A DNA stretch of 64,000 bases from Sambucus nigra (Eukaryota; Streptophyta; Magnoliopsida; Dipsacales; Adoxaceae): positions 123,441,810 to 123,505,809 of the forward strand of contig OX422220.1 in the NCBI GenBank assembly GCA_949130495.1. Direction: 5' to 3'. The notes under the pieces were generated by a model. That model saw only the letters and a list, made by a program, of their open reading frames with translations, ran no database searches and had not been told where the DNA came from. Made by a program: the position numbers and the translations under genes. Positions 10,015 to 20,894 of the stretch are shown here, one piece after another (position 1 is the first letter of the stretch; each line of letters begins with the position of its first letter).

Positions 10015-11855
10015 TGTGACACCCCGCCTAATTAAATACCGGGCGATCACTCCTTTATAAAATTAAATCAAGGTAAACAGTTGGTCCATTCTCAGCATCA
10101 CTGTCGAAAAAAAAAAAAAATTCCAATTTAACACCCTAAATAATTAAGCTAAGTGTCAAAACCATTTTCATACATAACTTTCCAAATTTTATTTTAAAAA
10201 AAATTATTTATTTATTTTATTAACAACATTCAAAAAATAATAATCACACCACATCAATTCTGCATCATAATCCAAATAATTTAAAACATTCGTCAATCGA
10301 ATGTCAACATACGAAATCTAAAGTCACACATCCAAACTGAATAAGTCCCATAGTAACAGTACTGGAAATAACTGAAATACAAATGTTCAATAACAACGGA
10401 ATAATGGAAAGAGCTACACATGCCCAACTAAATGAAAGTACTAAGAGTGGATCCGAATGAACGAAGTCGTCTAATCAAGAGAACTGCAACTCCCACCTAA
10501 GCTGGAGCGCATTCCTTCCAAGGGATCCTAAGCAAGACGCCCCTGTGGCTGGGCACCTGTGATACATACATATATATACAAGAGAGAGAGAAAAAGAAAC
10601 GGGTCAGAGCCCGATAGTGTGTTTGATTTAAAATACGTTTAACAAGTATTTAAATTGATACAGGCCAATGCAACAACATATTAATACGACTCTCCCTTGA
10701 GAAATTCTCACCTCTCTTCTAATGTGCACACCTATCGCACTAACCTTCCCAAACGGTTTGTCTTATCATTTTATCACACTAACCTTTCCAACAATTTAGC
10801 TTATCTCAAATTACTCATAAGATTTCAAAACCAAACAATATCATTGTTTAAAAAGATACTTCCAATTAGTAGCACAACTCTCGTTTTAGCTTCATTAATT
10901 TATAAAGTTTCCCAGTGTCATATTATACGTTTCAAACAAGTATTTCCGATTTATAGTCCAGAATTATTTCTCACTTACCATATCACAACAACAGTTTAAA
11001 TTTCCCAAATTTCGGATATATATATTAAGCACTCGTATAATATATACATTTTAACAGCACCAACATACAAACTATGGTGTAGGCATACTCTGCTATCCAA
11101 TCCCCGTATCGCTCACACTAAGGAATATACAAGTTCGGAATCACTCTCGAACTGTATCAACATATATCCACAAACAAGATTGAGGCGAAGCATAGATTCC
11201 AATTCTCTAAGAGGTCAGTACATACCCTTACGTCTCTTAGGACCGTCTAAACTATCATTCCGATAGCCTGTACCAAGGATATCTATCTTCTAGGGTACAA
11301 GTCAATATCCCCCATAAAGGTCCCATCGAGATAAGACTGTCCCAGTGCGGTAACCTCAGGGATAGCAAATGGCGCGGGTACGTTTTTCCACACGTATATA
11401 ATATATGCATACACATTCATATACATATACCAGTTATTATTATATCAATATAGGTTTCTCTCATCACCCATAATTACGATATTTATCCTTAATTTTCACA
11501 TTAAGTATTCTTATAAGGGTTCGTCACTAACCTTAACTCGAAGGGTTTCTCCAACTCATTTCCTGACACTCGTGAACTCTATCCTCACAAGTATAAAATT
11601 CAGTAGGCGTCCTTATTATATTCCAACGTAACTCTCTTACGCACCTTACCCTTTGATACATAAATTAATCGATTTATAAGTAATTATCCCAAAATGTAAT
11701 TCTTGGTCCACATTAAGTATCTCCAAAATTTATTCGTATGACATACTGGTCTCCCCTATCTCCCAAAACATTCTATTAAGGATGCCCAAGAATTATTTCA
11801 TGATAAATTAAATTTAACTCATTTTATAAGGGAAATAAGAGTCTGCCAGGAGGGG

Positions 11856-11932
11856 TCGATCGATCGAGGTTTGGGCCTCGATCGATAGAATCTTCGATCG
11901 ATCGAAGCTCTAGGCTCGATCGATCGATCGAG
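11856..11932. repeat. Palindrome array in 3' LTR of T (TCGATCGATCGA)
   Basis: Four palindromic blocks built on TCGATCGATCGA are centred near 11861.5, 11883.5, 11899.5 and 11923.5. The third is extended to CTTCGATCGATCGAAG and the fourth to CTCGATCGATCGATCGAG. Spacing (22, 16, 24 bp) is less regular than in other arrays. It lies ~1.12 kb from the LTR 5' end. Confidence 0.85.
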
Positions 11933-12570
11933 TAGGTATTTCGATTTCTACAGAATTGCAGTTACGGGTTCTACCACCTATATTCATCCAAATCCATATT
12001 TTCCAAGCCCAAACGTCCCAAAAATTCTACTACTAACATTATATCAATATACCAGATATTTCTAACGTAAGGCATGTGTATTTCTATCATTTAAACATGG
12101 ATTATCAACCCAAAATTTTATCTAATTATCAAGAACCCTAAAATTTTCTTAAACAGGTTTCTAACAAATTTTCTCCAGAATTTCCTTCTTATAATCATCA
12201 AAATTTTGTGGTTAAATTCCTCTACATGGCAAGGGTTTCCAGAATCATCATATAAACCAATACTACATGGATTTTCCTATCACAAATTGGATTTTCTTCC
12301 ATATATCTCATCCCTAATCATTCCTAAGCTAATATGGAAATTGCACCAACGAAATAAGCAAGATAAACACTTTCCTGGGATTTTTGAAAGTCTGGATTGC
12401 AGCTGATTTTGGTGTGGTTGCGTTCCCCTTCTCGCGATCTACGCGTTGGTGGTGGCGGCGGTGCAAACCGTTGAGTTTTGAGCCTTGAAATTGCTTGAGA
12501 TCTCTCTCCTCTCTTCTCCAATGGACGTTCTAGGTTTTGGGAATTCTAACCCTAGGTGAAAACCTCAATA

Positions 12571-12580
12571 TCAAATATAG
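12571..12580 (-). promoter_or_regulatory. Possible TATA box of the T LTR
   Basis: The minus strand reads CTATATTTGA, followed about 35 nt on by a purine/CT-rich leader-like stretch (agaagagaggagag near 12520). This would put the transcript start near 12540 and make U3 ~500 bp. It is only partly conserved in the other LTR (ctatatctga). This is inference from position and composition. Confidence 0.3.
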
Positions 12581-13049
12581 CCCCTCTGATTTTCGTTGGT
12601 TTAATTACCCATAAATGTAAAATGACCAAAATGCCCTCCCGGGTTACTAATTAGGCCTAAAAATGCTCCGAGACCTAAACTACACTCCCGGGTACACTTT
12701 TCTGACTATCTTGACCCTTCTGGACGCGTTGGCACACTCAAAATGACCATACAGGCAACTTATAAAATATTCAATTTTTATTTATCAAAATATAATACCG
12801 ACGCGACACGAGCACGTCCCGACTTAAATTTCCAAAATTGTCATTTAACTCACTCATGATATTCAATATAACCAATATAATATATTACTTTGCTCATTAG
12901 TAATATTTAACAAATTTCCCATAATTACTAACTCTCGTCATGTTAATAATTATAACAAAATTAATTTTCGAATTTTTATTAAATAATTCACTCACGTTAA
13001 ATTTAATAAATCCCCAAATTAATATAGCATAAAAATACGGGGTATTACA

Positions 13050-13061
13050 TACTTCCCCCCT
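13050..13061 (-). promoter_or_regulatory. Polypurine tract of element T
   Basis: The minus strand reads AGGGGGGAAGTA immediately before the 3' LTR, as needed for plus-strand priming. Its first bases overlap the TAG stop of the polyprotein at 13060-13062. Confidence 0.85.
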
Positions 13062-13680
13062 AATAACGGAATTTCGTCCCGAAATTCAGAAAATAAGGCA
13101 TACCTGGTAAAAGCAACTCTGGATATCTCTCGCGCATATCTGCCTCGCGCTCCCAAGTGGATTCCTCCACATTATGATGCTTCCACTGGACCCACACAAG
13201 TGGAACTATATTCGACCTCAATCTCATCTCACTATAGTCTAGGATAGCCACCGGTCTCTCCTCGTAAGAGCTGTCAGGCTGTAAGTCTATCTCATCTATC
13301 GCAATGTGAGTATGGGCCATATCATCCCGAAGGTACCGTCTCAACGACGAGATGTGGAATACATCGTGAATGCAATGCAAATGTTCTGCCAGTCCCAATC
13401 TGTATGCTACCGGTCCAATCCTCTCGATGATGGGAAATGGTCCCACGTACCTCGGGGCCAATTTCCCTTTCTTCCCGAACCTCATCACTCCTTTCATAGG
13501 AGATGCACGCAGTAATACTTGGTCCCCCACATTAAACTCCCGGAAGAACCGTTTCGCATCGGCGTAGCTCTTCTGCCTGTCTTGGGCTACTCGAATGCGA
13601 CTCCTGATCATCTCAATCCTCGCGGAGGTTTCCTGAATCACCTCCGGTCCTAGCAACTTGTTATCCCCCACCTCGAGCTA
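13060..13680 (-). pseudogene. T: integrase C-terminus with chromodomain
   Basis: A 203-codon open frame ending in TAG at 13060-13062. Its first half is the integrase C-terminal module (GDQVLLRASPMKGVMRFGKKGKL, then PRYVGPFPI). The second half, from RPVAILDYSEMRLR through WKHHNVEESTWE, is the chromodomain that gives chromoviruses their name and is thought to steer integration to heterochromatin. The aromatic and ESTWE motifs look intact. An in-frame TAG at 13678-13680 (expected Trp) cuts it from the upstream integrase, so it cannot be made as part of the polyprotein. Confidence 0.9.
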
Positions 13681-14616
13681 ACAAGTGTGAGAACGACAAT
13701 GCCTGCCATACAAAGCCTCAAATGGAGCCATACCAATCGTAAACTGATAAGAGTTATTATAAGCAAACTCTACCAGTGGAAGATGTGGCTCCCAGCCTCC
13801 TCCAAAATCAAGAACTCACATGCGTAGCATATACTCTAACATCTGATTAGTACGCTCTGTCTGTCCATCAGTCTGTGGGTGGTAAGCTGAACTCAACCTC
13901 AACTCAGTACCCATAGCCTCCTGAAAGCTTTCCCAGAAACGCGACACGAAAATCTTGTCCCTATCTAACACAATATTCAGGGGCACCCCATGTAATCTAA
14001 CAACCTCAGCAATGAACAACTGAGCATATTGACCCGTGGTATAGTCTGTCCGCACCGGCAGAAAATGAGCCACCTTGGTCAAACGGTCTACTATCACCTA
14101 GATAGAATAGTGGTCCCGCTGTGATGTAGGCAACCCTGTAATAAAATCCATGGAAATACTCTCCCACTTCCACGCCGGTACTTCCAATGGCTGAAGCAAT
14201 CCTGACGGTTTCTGATGGTCCACCTTCACCAGCTGGCAGGTAGAACACTTGGACACGAACTCAGCAATGTCCTTCTTCATCCCACTCCACCAGTATTACC
14301 TCCTCATATCCTGGTACATCTTATCTCCTCCAGGATGTACTGCAAATCGGGACCCGTGAGACTGGGTCATCACTGCATGACATAATTCATCTCCTTCTCG
14401 AACCACCAATCTCCCATTAAACCTCAAACCCCCATCAGAACTAATAGAATAGGACTCAGAAACCTCGGCTAAAAGTCGTACAATCTGCTCCTGGCAAATC
14501 GGGTCTGTGGTCTGGGCCTGTATTACCCTCATAACAATCTCGGGTGTAACTGTCATAACAGATATGAAGGAACGGGCTACTGCGTCTTGGTGGCCTAACT
14601 CCTTCCACTTTGCTTT
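13681..14616 (-). pseudogene. T: integrase (zinc-binding and catalytic core)
   Basis: The reading frame holds the N-terminal HHCC zinc domain (HPGGDKMYQDMRR then CSTCQLVK) and the RNase-H-fold core, with the first Asp in MDFITGLP, the second in VLDRDKIF and Glu in DGQTERTNQ. So the D,D-35-E residues are present. The frame is interrupted by TAA at 14296-14298, TAG at 14098-14100 (expected Trp in the WVIVDRLTK motif), and TGA at 13816-13818. No frameshift is seen. Integrase inserts the cDNA into chromosomal DNA. Confidence 0.9.
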
Positions 14617-15207
14617 CTATACATCCACTACCTCGTCTACCGGTCTACGGCTCAACGCATCAGCAATTACGTTGGCCTTCCCCGGATGATATTGTATGTC
14701 AAACTGATAGTCCTTCACAAACTCTAACCATCTGCGCTGTCGCATATTCAGCTCTCGCTGAGTGAATAGGTACTGCAGTGACTTATGGTCAGTGAACAAA
14801 CGAAAATTCTCCCCCAATAAGTAGTGCCTCCATATCCTCAATGCAAAAATTACCGCTGCTAACTCCAGGTCGTGGGTGGGGTAATTCTTCTCATGCGGCT
14901 TAAGCTTGCAGGAGGCAAAAGCTATAGCCTTCTCTTCCTGCTGAAGTACTCCACCAAGTCCCCGTAAGGACGCATCGGTGTAAACCAGGTACTCCACACC
15001 CGGCTTCGGTAACGCAAGGACTGGTGCTGAAGTAAGCTTGTCTTTCAGCTCGTCGAAATCCAACTGACAAGCATCATCCCAAACATATGGTACCCCCTTG
15101 CGAGTCAGGTTCGTCAGCGGACCCGCTATTTTGGAGAATCCCCGAATGAATCTCCTGTAGTAACCAGCTAACCCCAAGAAACTACGCACTTCCATCAGTG
15201 TCATGGG
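14617..15207 (-). pseudogene. T: RNase H and connection domain
   Basis: A 195-codon open frame. The connection begins [15 protein letters not shown]. RNase H acidic residues appear in [13 protein letters not shown], in [15 protein letters not shown] and in [16 protein letters not shown] marks the end. It degrades the RNA strand of the RNA-DNA hybrid. Upstream TAG at 15208-15210 (CAG to TAG by comparison with element E, which reads EWGQP) and downstream TAG at 14617-14619 (Trp in element E) are point nonsense changes. Confidence 0.9.
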
Positions 15208-16083
15208 CTATCCCCACTCCCTCACCGCTGACACTTTGCTCGGGTCAACTGCAATCCCCTGCTCAGAAACAACATGCCCCAAGAATTGTACTTCTCGCAA
15301 CCAGAATCCACACTTCTCGTACTTAGCATACAACTGATGCTCTCGTAGAGTCTGAAGAACCTGCCTCAAGTGATCGGCATGCTCCTCCTCGGAGTGTGAA
15401 TATATCAAGATGTCATCTATGAAGATGATGACAAACTGATCCAAGAACTCTCTGAATACTCGGTTCATCAAGTCCATGAAAACGGCTGGAGCATTTATGA
15501 GTCCGAACGGCATCACCCTAAACTCATAGGACCCATATCTTGTCAAGAAGGCAGTCTTTGAAACATCTTACTCTCTAATACGCAACTGATGGTATCCCGA
15601 CCTCAGATCTATCTTCGAAAAGAAAGTTGCTCCCCTCAGCTGGTCGAACAGATCATCGATTCGAGGCAACGGATACTTATTCCGTATCGTGACCTTGTTT
15701 AGCTCCCGGTAGTCCACACACAATCTCAGTGAACCATCTCTCTTCTTCACAAACAAAACTGGAGCGCCCCAAGGTGAGGTACTCCTACGAATGAAGCCCT
15801 GACCTAATAGCTGCTCTATCTGATCTCGTAGCTCTCGCATCTCTATCGGAGCCATACGGTACGGTGCGCGTGCTATAGGTCTCGTATCTGGCAATAAATC
15901 TATGACAGAGTCTATCTCTCGATTGGGGGGTAGGCCTGGTATCTCCTGAAACACATCGGAATACTCCCTGACAACTGGGATCGAATCTAAGGGAATCACA
16001 ACCTCCTTAGAGGTATCCTCCTCTATGTAATACAAATGAGCGGTCGAACCTCCCTCTGGGCGAGGCATCGCCACTATAAACAT
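15208..16083 (-). pseudogene. T: reverse transcriptase
   Basis: RT motifs run in order: [26 protein letters not shown], the MPFGLINAP motif, and the catalytic FIDD at 15412-15423 (three of the four residues are the essential hydrophobic-x-Asp-Asp core). TAA at 15568-15570 splits the domain after QLRIRE. The rest of the frame is uninterrupted for 171 and 112 codons. RT copies the genomic RNA into cDNA in virus-like particles. Confidence 0.92.
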
Positions 16084-16086
16084 CTC

Positions 16087-16419
16087 TTACCCCGGAATGG
16101 CAAAAATAATGCTCCCACCGAAGCAATCAATCATGGCTCTATAAGCTGCGAGCCAATCCATACCAATAATCACATCATGCTCGTGCATGTCCAAAACTAA
16201 CATGTCTGCAGGTAATACCAAGCTACCAATCTCTACCCCCACTCCCCGACATATAAAGAAAATAAGGGACTCACTCCCCAGTGGTGAGTCCACACACGTC
16301 ACTGTGCTCTCTGTTGTGGCTAACAGCCCTAAGGCCTTCGCAAAATGCTTAGCTATAAAACAATGTGTTGCCCCCGTATCAAACAAAACTCGACCCATAG
16401 TACCATGGATAGGAAACAT
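16087..16419 (-). pseudogene. T: aspartic protease
   Basis: A 110-codon frame with the retropepsin active site LFDTGATH (Asp codon 16378-16380) and the later hydrophobic HDVIIGMDWL. Pepsin-type proteases of this kind cleave Gag-Pol. The TAA at 16087-16089 before EMFIVAM replaces a codon that is CAT in element E (CPGHEMF context), consistent with an ancestral CAA or CAT. Confidence 0.9.
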
Positions 16420-17699
16420 ACCCTCAATCGCGGGTGGTGCCTGTGGAGCTGCTGCCTGGTGGACGTTATAGACACGTCCATACTGTTATTGTCCCTGCTG
16501 CACTGGAGCTGCTGGAACGGCTGGCACCTAGGCTGGAGCTGGGAGGGTAGGTGGAAAAAGTGGTCTCTGTGGCTCATTACGGGAACCCTCCTGCTGTGGG
16601 GCCCTTTCTCCCTCTGGACAATCCTGGGGCCTATGGCCGTCCTTACCACACCCAAAACATCGGCCTCTGAAATTACCTCCCCTCTGTCCCTACTGGCCGT
16701 TGCCTTCCCGCCACTGGCCCTGTTGGCCCTAATTAGCACGCTGCTGGCCCTGCTGCTATCCCTATTGTCGGTGTTGGCCCTGCTGATTAGGGTGGCCTTG
16801 CTGGCCCTTCCTATAGACCCCATATCCCTGCCTAGAATCACCTGAACAAAATCGCTTAGCAGGTTCCCCCTGATGGGAACTCTGCTCGTGCTGACGAGTC
16901 TGTCCATGAGATGGTGCCCCACTGGCACTATTACCCCCGGCCCTGCCCTGCTGGCTGGACTCTCCTGCTCTCTTGCTTCCCTAAAGATGGAAGAGGCGAT
17001 CCTGGCAATGTGGCAACGCGGCATTGAGTACATCAGTGAAAGTACTCAGGGATAAATTCCCAATAAGGTGCTGACGGATCCTCCGAGCTAACCCGTCGAC
17101 AAACAACATAATCTTCTTGCTCTCAGTAGGTGCCTCATCTGGCACAATGGTGAGAAGTCTCGTGAACTCCTCCTCATACTCCGCTACGGTAAGACTCTCT
17201 TGCTTCATACTTAGTAATCTCCGCCTCATCTCAATCTGCACGGCGGGTGGAAAATACTTGCGATTAAACCGCTCCCAAAATGACTGAATAGGGATCGTGT
17301 CCCTCTCCTTCAAAGTGGTAGTGGACTCCCACCACTGCAAAGCGGCTCCCACCAGCTTAAAGGAAGCCAATAACTACTTCTGCACGTTGGTGCACTCATA
17401 CATACGGAGATCCCGCTGGATGTCTTTCTTCCATTGGCTAACTGTGACAATATCGGAGCTACCAGAGAACTCAGAGGGATGCGCTTTCTGAAAAGCATCC
17501 CGAACCCATGCAGATGGAAGATGTGCTGGTACTGGCGCCACTGCCTGAACCTGGGGTCCTGCTGAACCACCGCTAGTGTGGCATTCACCACCTGAGCAAC
17601 AATGGCGGATACTTCATTTGCATTCATTGTGCCTTGTGCCGGAACTGATGGCTGCTCGGCCTGGGCATGCCAATCCTTCGGTGCACGTCTCGGAGGCAT
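16420..17699 (-). pseudogene. T: gag (capsid/nucleocapsid)
   Basis: The start ATG at 17699 gives MPPRRAPKDW, as in element E at 56353. The capsid (retrotransposon gag domain) reads from about 17500 to 16990, with ALQWWESTTTLKERD, SFWERFNRKYFPP and AEYEEEFTRL motifs. A CCHC zinc knuckle (CFGCGKDGHRPQDC, spacing C-2-C-4-H-4-C) lies at 16618-16659 and would bind RNA. A frameshift near 17560 and an in-frame TAG near 17374 break capsid. The 226-codon ORF at 16353-17033 is in the wrong frame for the knuckle. Confidence 0.85.
16618..16659 (-). other. T: CCHC zinc knuckle of gag
   Basis: The minus strand encodes CFGCGKDGHRPQDC, an exact CX2CX4HX4C nucleocapsid knuckle. It lies between the capsid domain and the protease. 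Confidence 0.92.
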
Positions 17700-17868
17700 C
17701 TGAAACGTGAAGAAGTTTATTAGTCTACAGTCATTATCAAATCTCAAATAGCTGAAGACATAAACTTGAAAGCAAGAATACAACCATCCTATAATAGGGC
17801 TCTATAGCAATAACGTTAAGCTGAAAGCGAAATAAGCCGTACAGAGCCTATGGACACTAGAACCTGAT

Positions 17869-17880
17869 GCTCTGATACCA
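17869..17880 (-). promoter_or_regulatory. Primer binding site of element T (initiator Met tRNA)
   Basis: The minus strand reads TGGTATCAGAGC two bases (GG) after the 5' LTR end, complementary to the 3' end of plant initiator tRNA-Met. Confidence 0.93.
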
Positions 17881-17882
17881 CC

Positions 17883-20871
17883 TGTGACACCCCGCCTAAT
17901 TAAATACCGGGCGATCACTCCTTTATTAAATTAAATCAAGGTAAACAGTTGGTCCATTCTCAGCATCACCGTCGATAAAAAAATAAATTTTCCAATTTAA
18001 CACCCTAAATAATTAAGCTAAGTGTCAAAACCATTTTCATACATAACTTTCCAAATTTTATTTAAAGAAAAATTATTTATTTATTTTATTAACAACATTC
18101 AAAAAATAATAATCGCACTACATCAATTCTGCATCATAATCCAAATAATTTAAAACATTCGTCAATCGAATGTCAACATACGAAATCTAAAGTCACACAT
18201 CCAAACTGAATAAGTCCCATAGTAACAGTACTAGAAATAACTGAAATACAAATGCTCAATAACAAGGGAATAATGGAAAGAGCTACACATGCCCAACTAA
18301 ATGAAAGTACTAAGAGTGGATCCGAATGAACGAAGTCGTCTAATCAAGAGACCTGCAACTCCCACCTAAGCTGCAGCGCGTTCCTTCCAAGGGATCCTAA
18401 GTAAGACGCCCCTGTGGCTGGGCACCTGTGATACATACATATATATACAAGAGAGAGAGAAAAAGAAACGGGTCAGAGCCCGATAGTGTGTTTTATTTAA
18501 AATACGTTTAGCAAGTATTTAAATTGATACAGGCCAATGCAACAACATATTAGTGCGACTCTCCCTTGAGAAATTCTCACCTCTCTTCTAATGTGCACAC
18601 CTATCGCACTAACCTTCCCAAACGGTTTGTCTTATCATTTTATCACACTAACCTCTCCAACAATTTAGCTTATCTCAAATTACTCATAGGATTTCAAAAC
18701 CAAACAATATCATTGTTTAAAAAGATACTTCCAATTAGTAGCACAACTCTCGTTTTAGCTTCATTAATTTATAAAGTTTCCCCGTGTCATATCACTTACC
18801 ATATCACAGCAACAGTTTAAATTTCCCAAATTTCAGATATATATATTAAGCACTCGTATAATATATACATTCTAACATCACCAACATACAAACTATGATG
18901 TAGGCATACTCTGCTATCCAATCCCCGTATCGCCCACACTAAGGAATATACAAGTTTGGAATCACTCTCGAACTGTATCAACATATATACACAAACAAGA
19001 TTGAGGCGAAGCATAGATTCCAAGTCTCTAAGAGGTTAGTACATACCCTCACGTCTCTCAGGACCGTATGAACTATCATTCCGATAGCCTGTACCAAGGA
19101 TATCTATCTTCTAGGGTACAAGTCAATATCCCCCATAAAGGTCCCATCGAGATAAGACTGTCCCAGCGCGGTAACCTCAGGGATAGCAAGTAGCGCGGTT
19201 ACGTTTTTCCACACGTATATAATATATGCATACACAATCATATAAATATACCACTTATTATTATATCAATATAGGTTTCTCTCATCACCCATAATTACGA
19301 TATTTATCCTTAATTTTCACATTAAGTATTCTTATAAGGGTTCGCCACTAACCTTAACTCGAAGGGTTTCTCCAACTCATTTCGTGACACTCGTGAACTC
19401 TATCCTCACAAGTATAAAATTCAGTAGGCGTCCTTATTATATTCCAACGTAACTCTCTTACGCACCTTACCCTTTGATACATAAATTAATCGATCTATAA
19501 GTAATTATCCCAAAATGTAATTCTTGGTCCACATTAAGTATCTCCAAAATTTATTCGTATGACATACTGGTCTCCCCTATCTCCCAAAACATTCTATTAA
19601 GGATGCCCAAGAATTATTTCATGATAAATTAAATTTAACTCATTTAATAAGGGAAATAAGAGTCTGCCAGGAGGGGTCAATCGATCGAGGTTTGGGTCTT
19701 GATCGATCGAACCTTCGATCGATCGAAGCTCTAGGCTCGATCGATCGATCGAGCAGGTATTTCGATTTCTGCAGAATTGCAGTTACGGGTTCTACCACCT
19801 ATATTCATCCAAATCCATATTTTCCAAGCCCAAACATCCCAAAAATTCTACTTACTAACATTATATCAATATACCAGATATTTCTAACGTAAGGCATGTG
19901 TATTTCTATCATTTAAACATGGATTATCAACCCAAAATTTTATCTAATTATCAAGAACCCTAAAATTTTCTTAAACAGGTTTCTAACAAATTTTCTCCAG
20001 AATTTCCTTCTTATAATCATCAAAATTTCGTGGTTAAATTCCTCTACATGGCAAGGGTTTCTAGAATCATCATATAAACAAATACTACATGGATTTTCCT
20101 ATCACAAATTGGGTTTTCTTCCATATATCTCATCCCTAATCATTCCTAAACTAATATGGAAATTGGACCAACGAAATAAGCAAGATAAACACTTGCCTGA
20201 GATTTTCGAAAGTCTGGATTGCGGCTGATTTTGGTATGGTTGTGTTCCCCTTCTCGTGATCTACGCGTTGGTGGTGGCGGCGGTGCAAACCGTTGAGTTT
20301 TGAGCCTTGAAATTGCTTGAGAGCTCTCTCCTCTCTTCTCCAATGGCCGTTCTAGGTTTTGGGAATTCTAACCCTAGGTGACAACCTCAATATCAGATAT
20401 AGCCCCTCTGATTTTCGTTGGTTTAATTACCCATAAATGTAAAATGCCCAAAATGCCCTCCCGGGTTACTAATTAGGCCTAAAAACACCCCGAGACCCAA
20501 ACTACACCCCCGGGTAAACTTTTCTGACTATCTTAACCCTTTCGGACGCGTTGGCGTGCTCAAAACGACCATACGGGCAACTTATAAAATATTCACTTTT
20601 TATTTATCAAAATTTAGTCCCGACGCGACACGAGCACGTCCCGACTTAAATTTCCAAAATTGTCATTTAACTCACTCATGACATTCAATATAACCAATAT
20701 AATATATTACTTTGCTCATTAGAAATATTCAACAAATTTTCCATAATTACTAACTCTCGTCACGTTAATAATTATAACATAATTAATTTCCGGATTTTTA
20801 TTAAATAATTCACTCACATGAAATTTAATAAATCCCCAAATTAATATAGCATAAAAGTACGGGGTATTACA
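17883..20871 (-). repeat. 5' LTR of element T
   Basis: 2989 bp, the same ends as the 3' LTR. It lacks ~48 bp present at 10930-10977 of the partner. Most differences seen between the two LTRs are C/T or G/A transitions. The ORF at 18566-18820 is the LTR-derived twin of the one at 10697. Confidence 0.95.
19680..19756. repeat. Palindrome array in 5' LTR of T (TCGATCGATCGA)
   Basis: Counterpart of 11856-11932. Its first palindrome has decayed (tcaatcgatcga) and its second reads ttgatcgatcgaac, where the other LTR has ctcgatcgatagaa. Damage is at CpG positions, and different palindromes are damaged in the two LTRs. Confidence 0.85.
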
Positions 20872-20876
20872 ACTTG
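20872..20876. other. Target site duplication of element T, right copy (ACTTG)
   Basis: Identical to 10010-10014. Confidence 0.95.
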
Positions 20877-20894
20877 TGCATATGGGAAATATTC

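Larger units (their letters stand above)
10015..13049 (-). repeat. 3' LTR of element T
   Basis: Reads TGTAATACCCCG at its minus-strand start (13049) and CGGGGTGTCACA at its end (10015), 3035 bp. The ORF at 10697-10999 recurs in the partner LTR and is a by-product of LTR sequence. Compared with the 5' LTR it retains ~48 bp near 10930-10977 that the partner lacks. Confidence 0.95.
10015..20871 (-). mobile_element. Complete chromovirus T (Ty3/gypsy, Tekay/Del-like), 10,857 bp
   Basis: The element has two ~3 kb LTRs with TG...CA ends, a 5-bp TSD, a tRNA-iMet primer site and a polypurine tract. Gag, protease, RT, RNase H, integrase and a C-terminal chromodomain are in that order on the minus strand. 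Long LTRs plus a chromodomain place it with Tekay/Del-like chromoviruses. The LTRs differ by scattered transitions (about 2-3% in the stretches compared by eye) and a ~48-bp deletion. The polyprotein has about nine nonsense codons and one gag frameshift, so it is not autonomous. It interrupts the non-coding repeat that continues at 20877. Confidence 0.95.

Noticed and set aside
10697..10999. 100-codon ORF and its twin at 18566-18820
   Set aside because: Both are the same place in the two LTRs of T. They are disrupted differently, with no protein similarity I recognise.
16345..16600. Possible frame-shifted extra gene between gag knuckle and protease
   Set aside because: Gly/Gln/Pro-rich linker of gag in the correct frame; nothing indicates a separate gene.
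16345..17033. Long plus-strand ORF 16345-16845 and minus ORF 16353-17033
   Set aside because: Both are shadow frames over gag. The true frame is shown by the CCHC knuckle at 16618-16659.
17869..17880. tRNA-Met-like sequences at 180, 17869 and 56173
   Set aside because: Only the 12-13 bases complementary to the tRNA 3' end are present, directly beside LTRs. They are primer sites, not tRNA genes.
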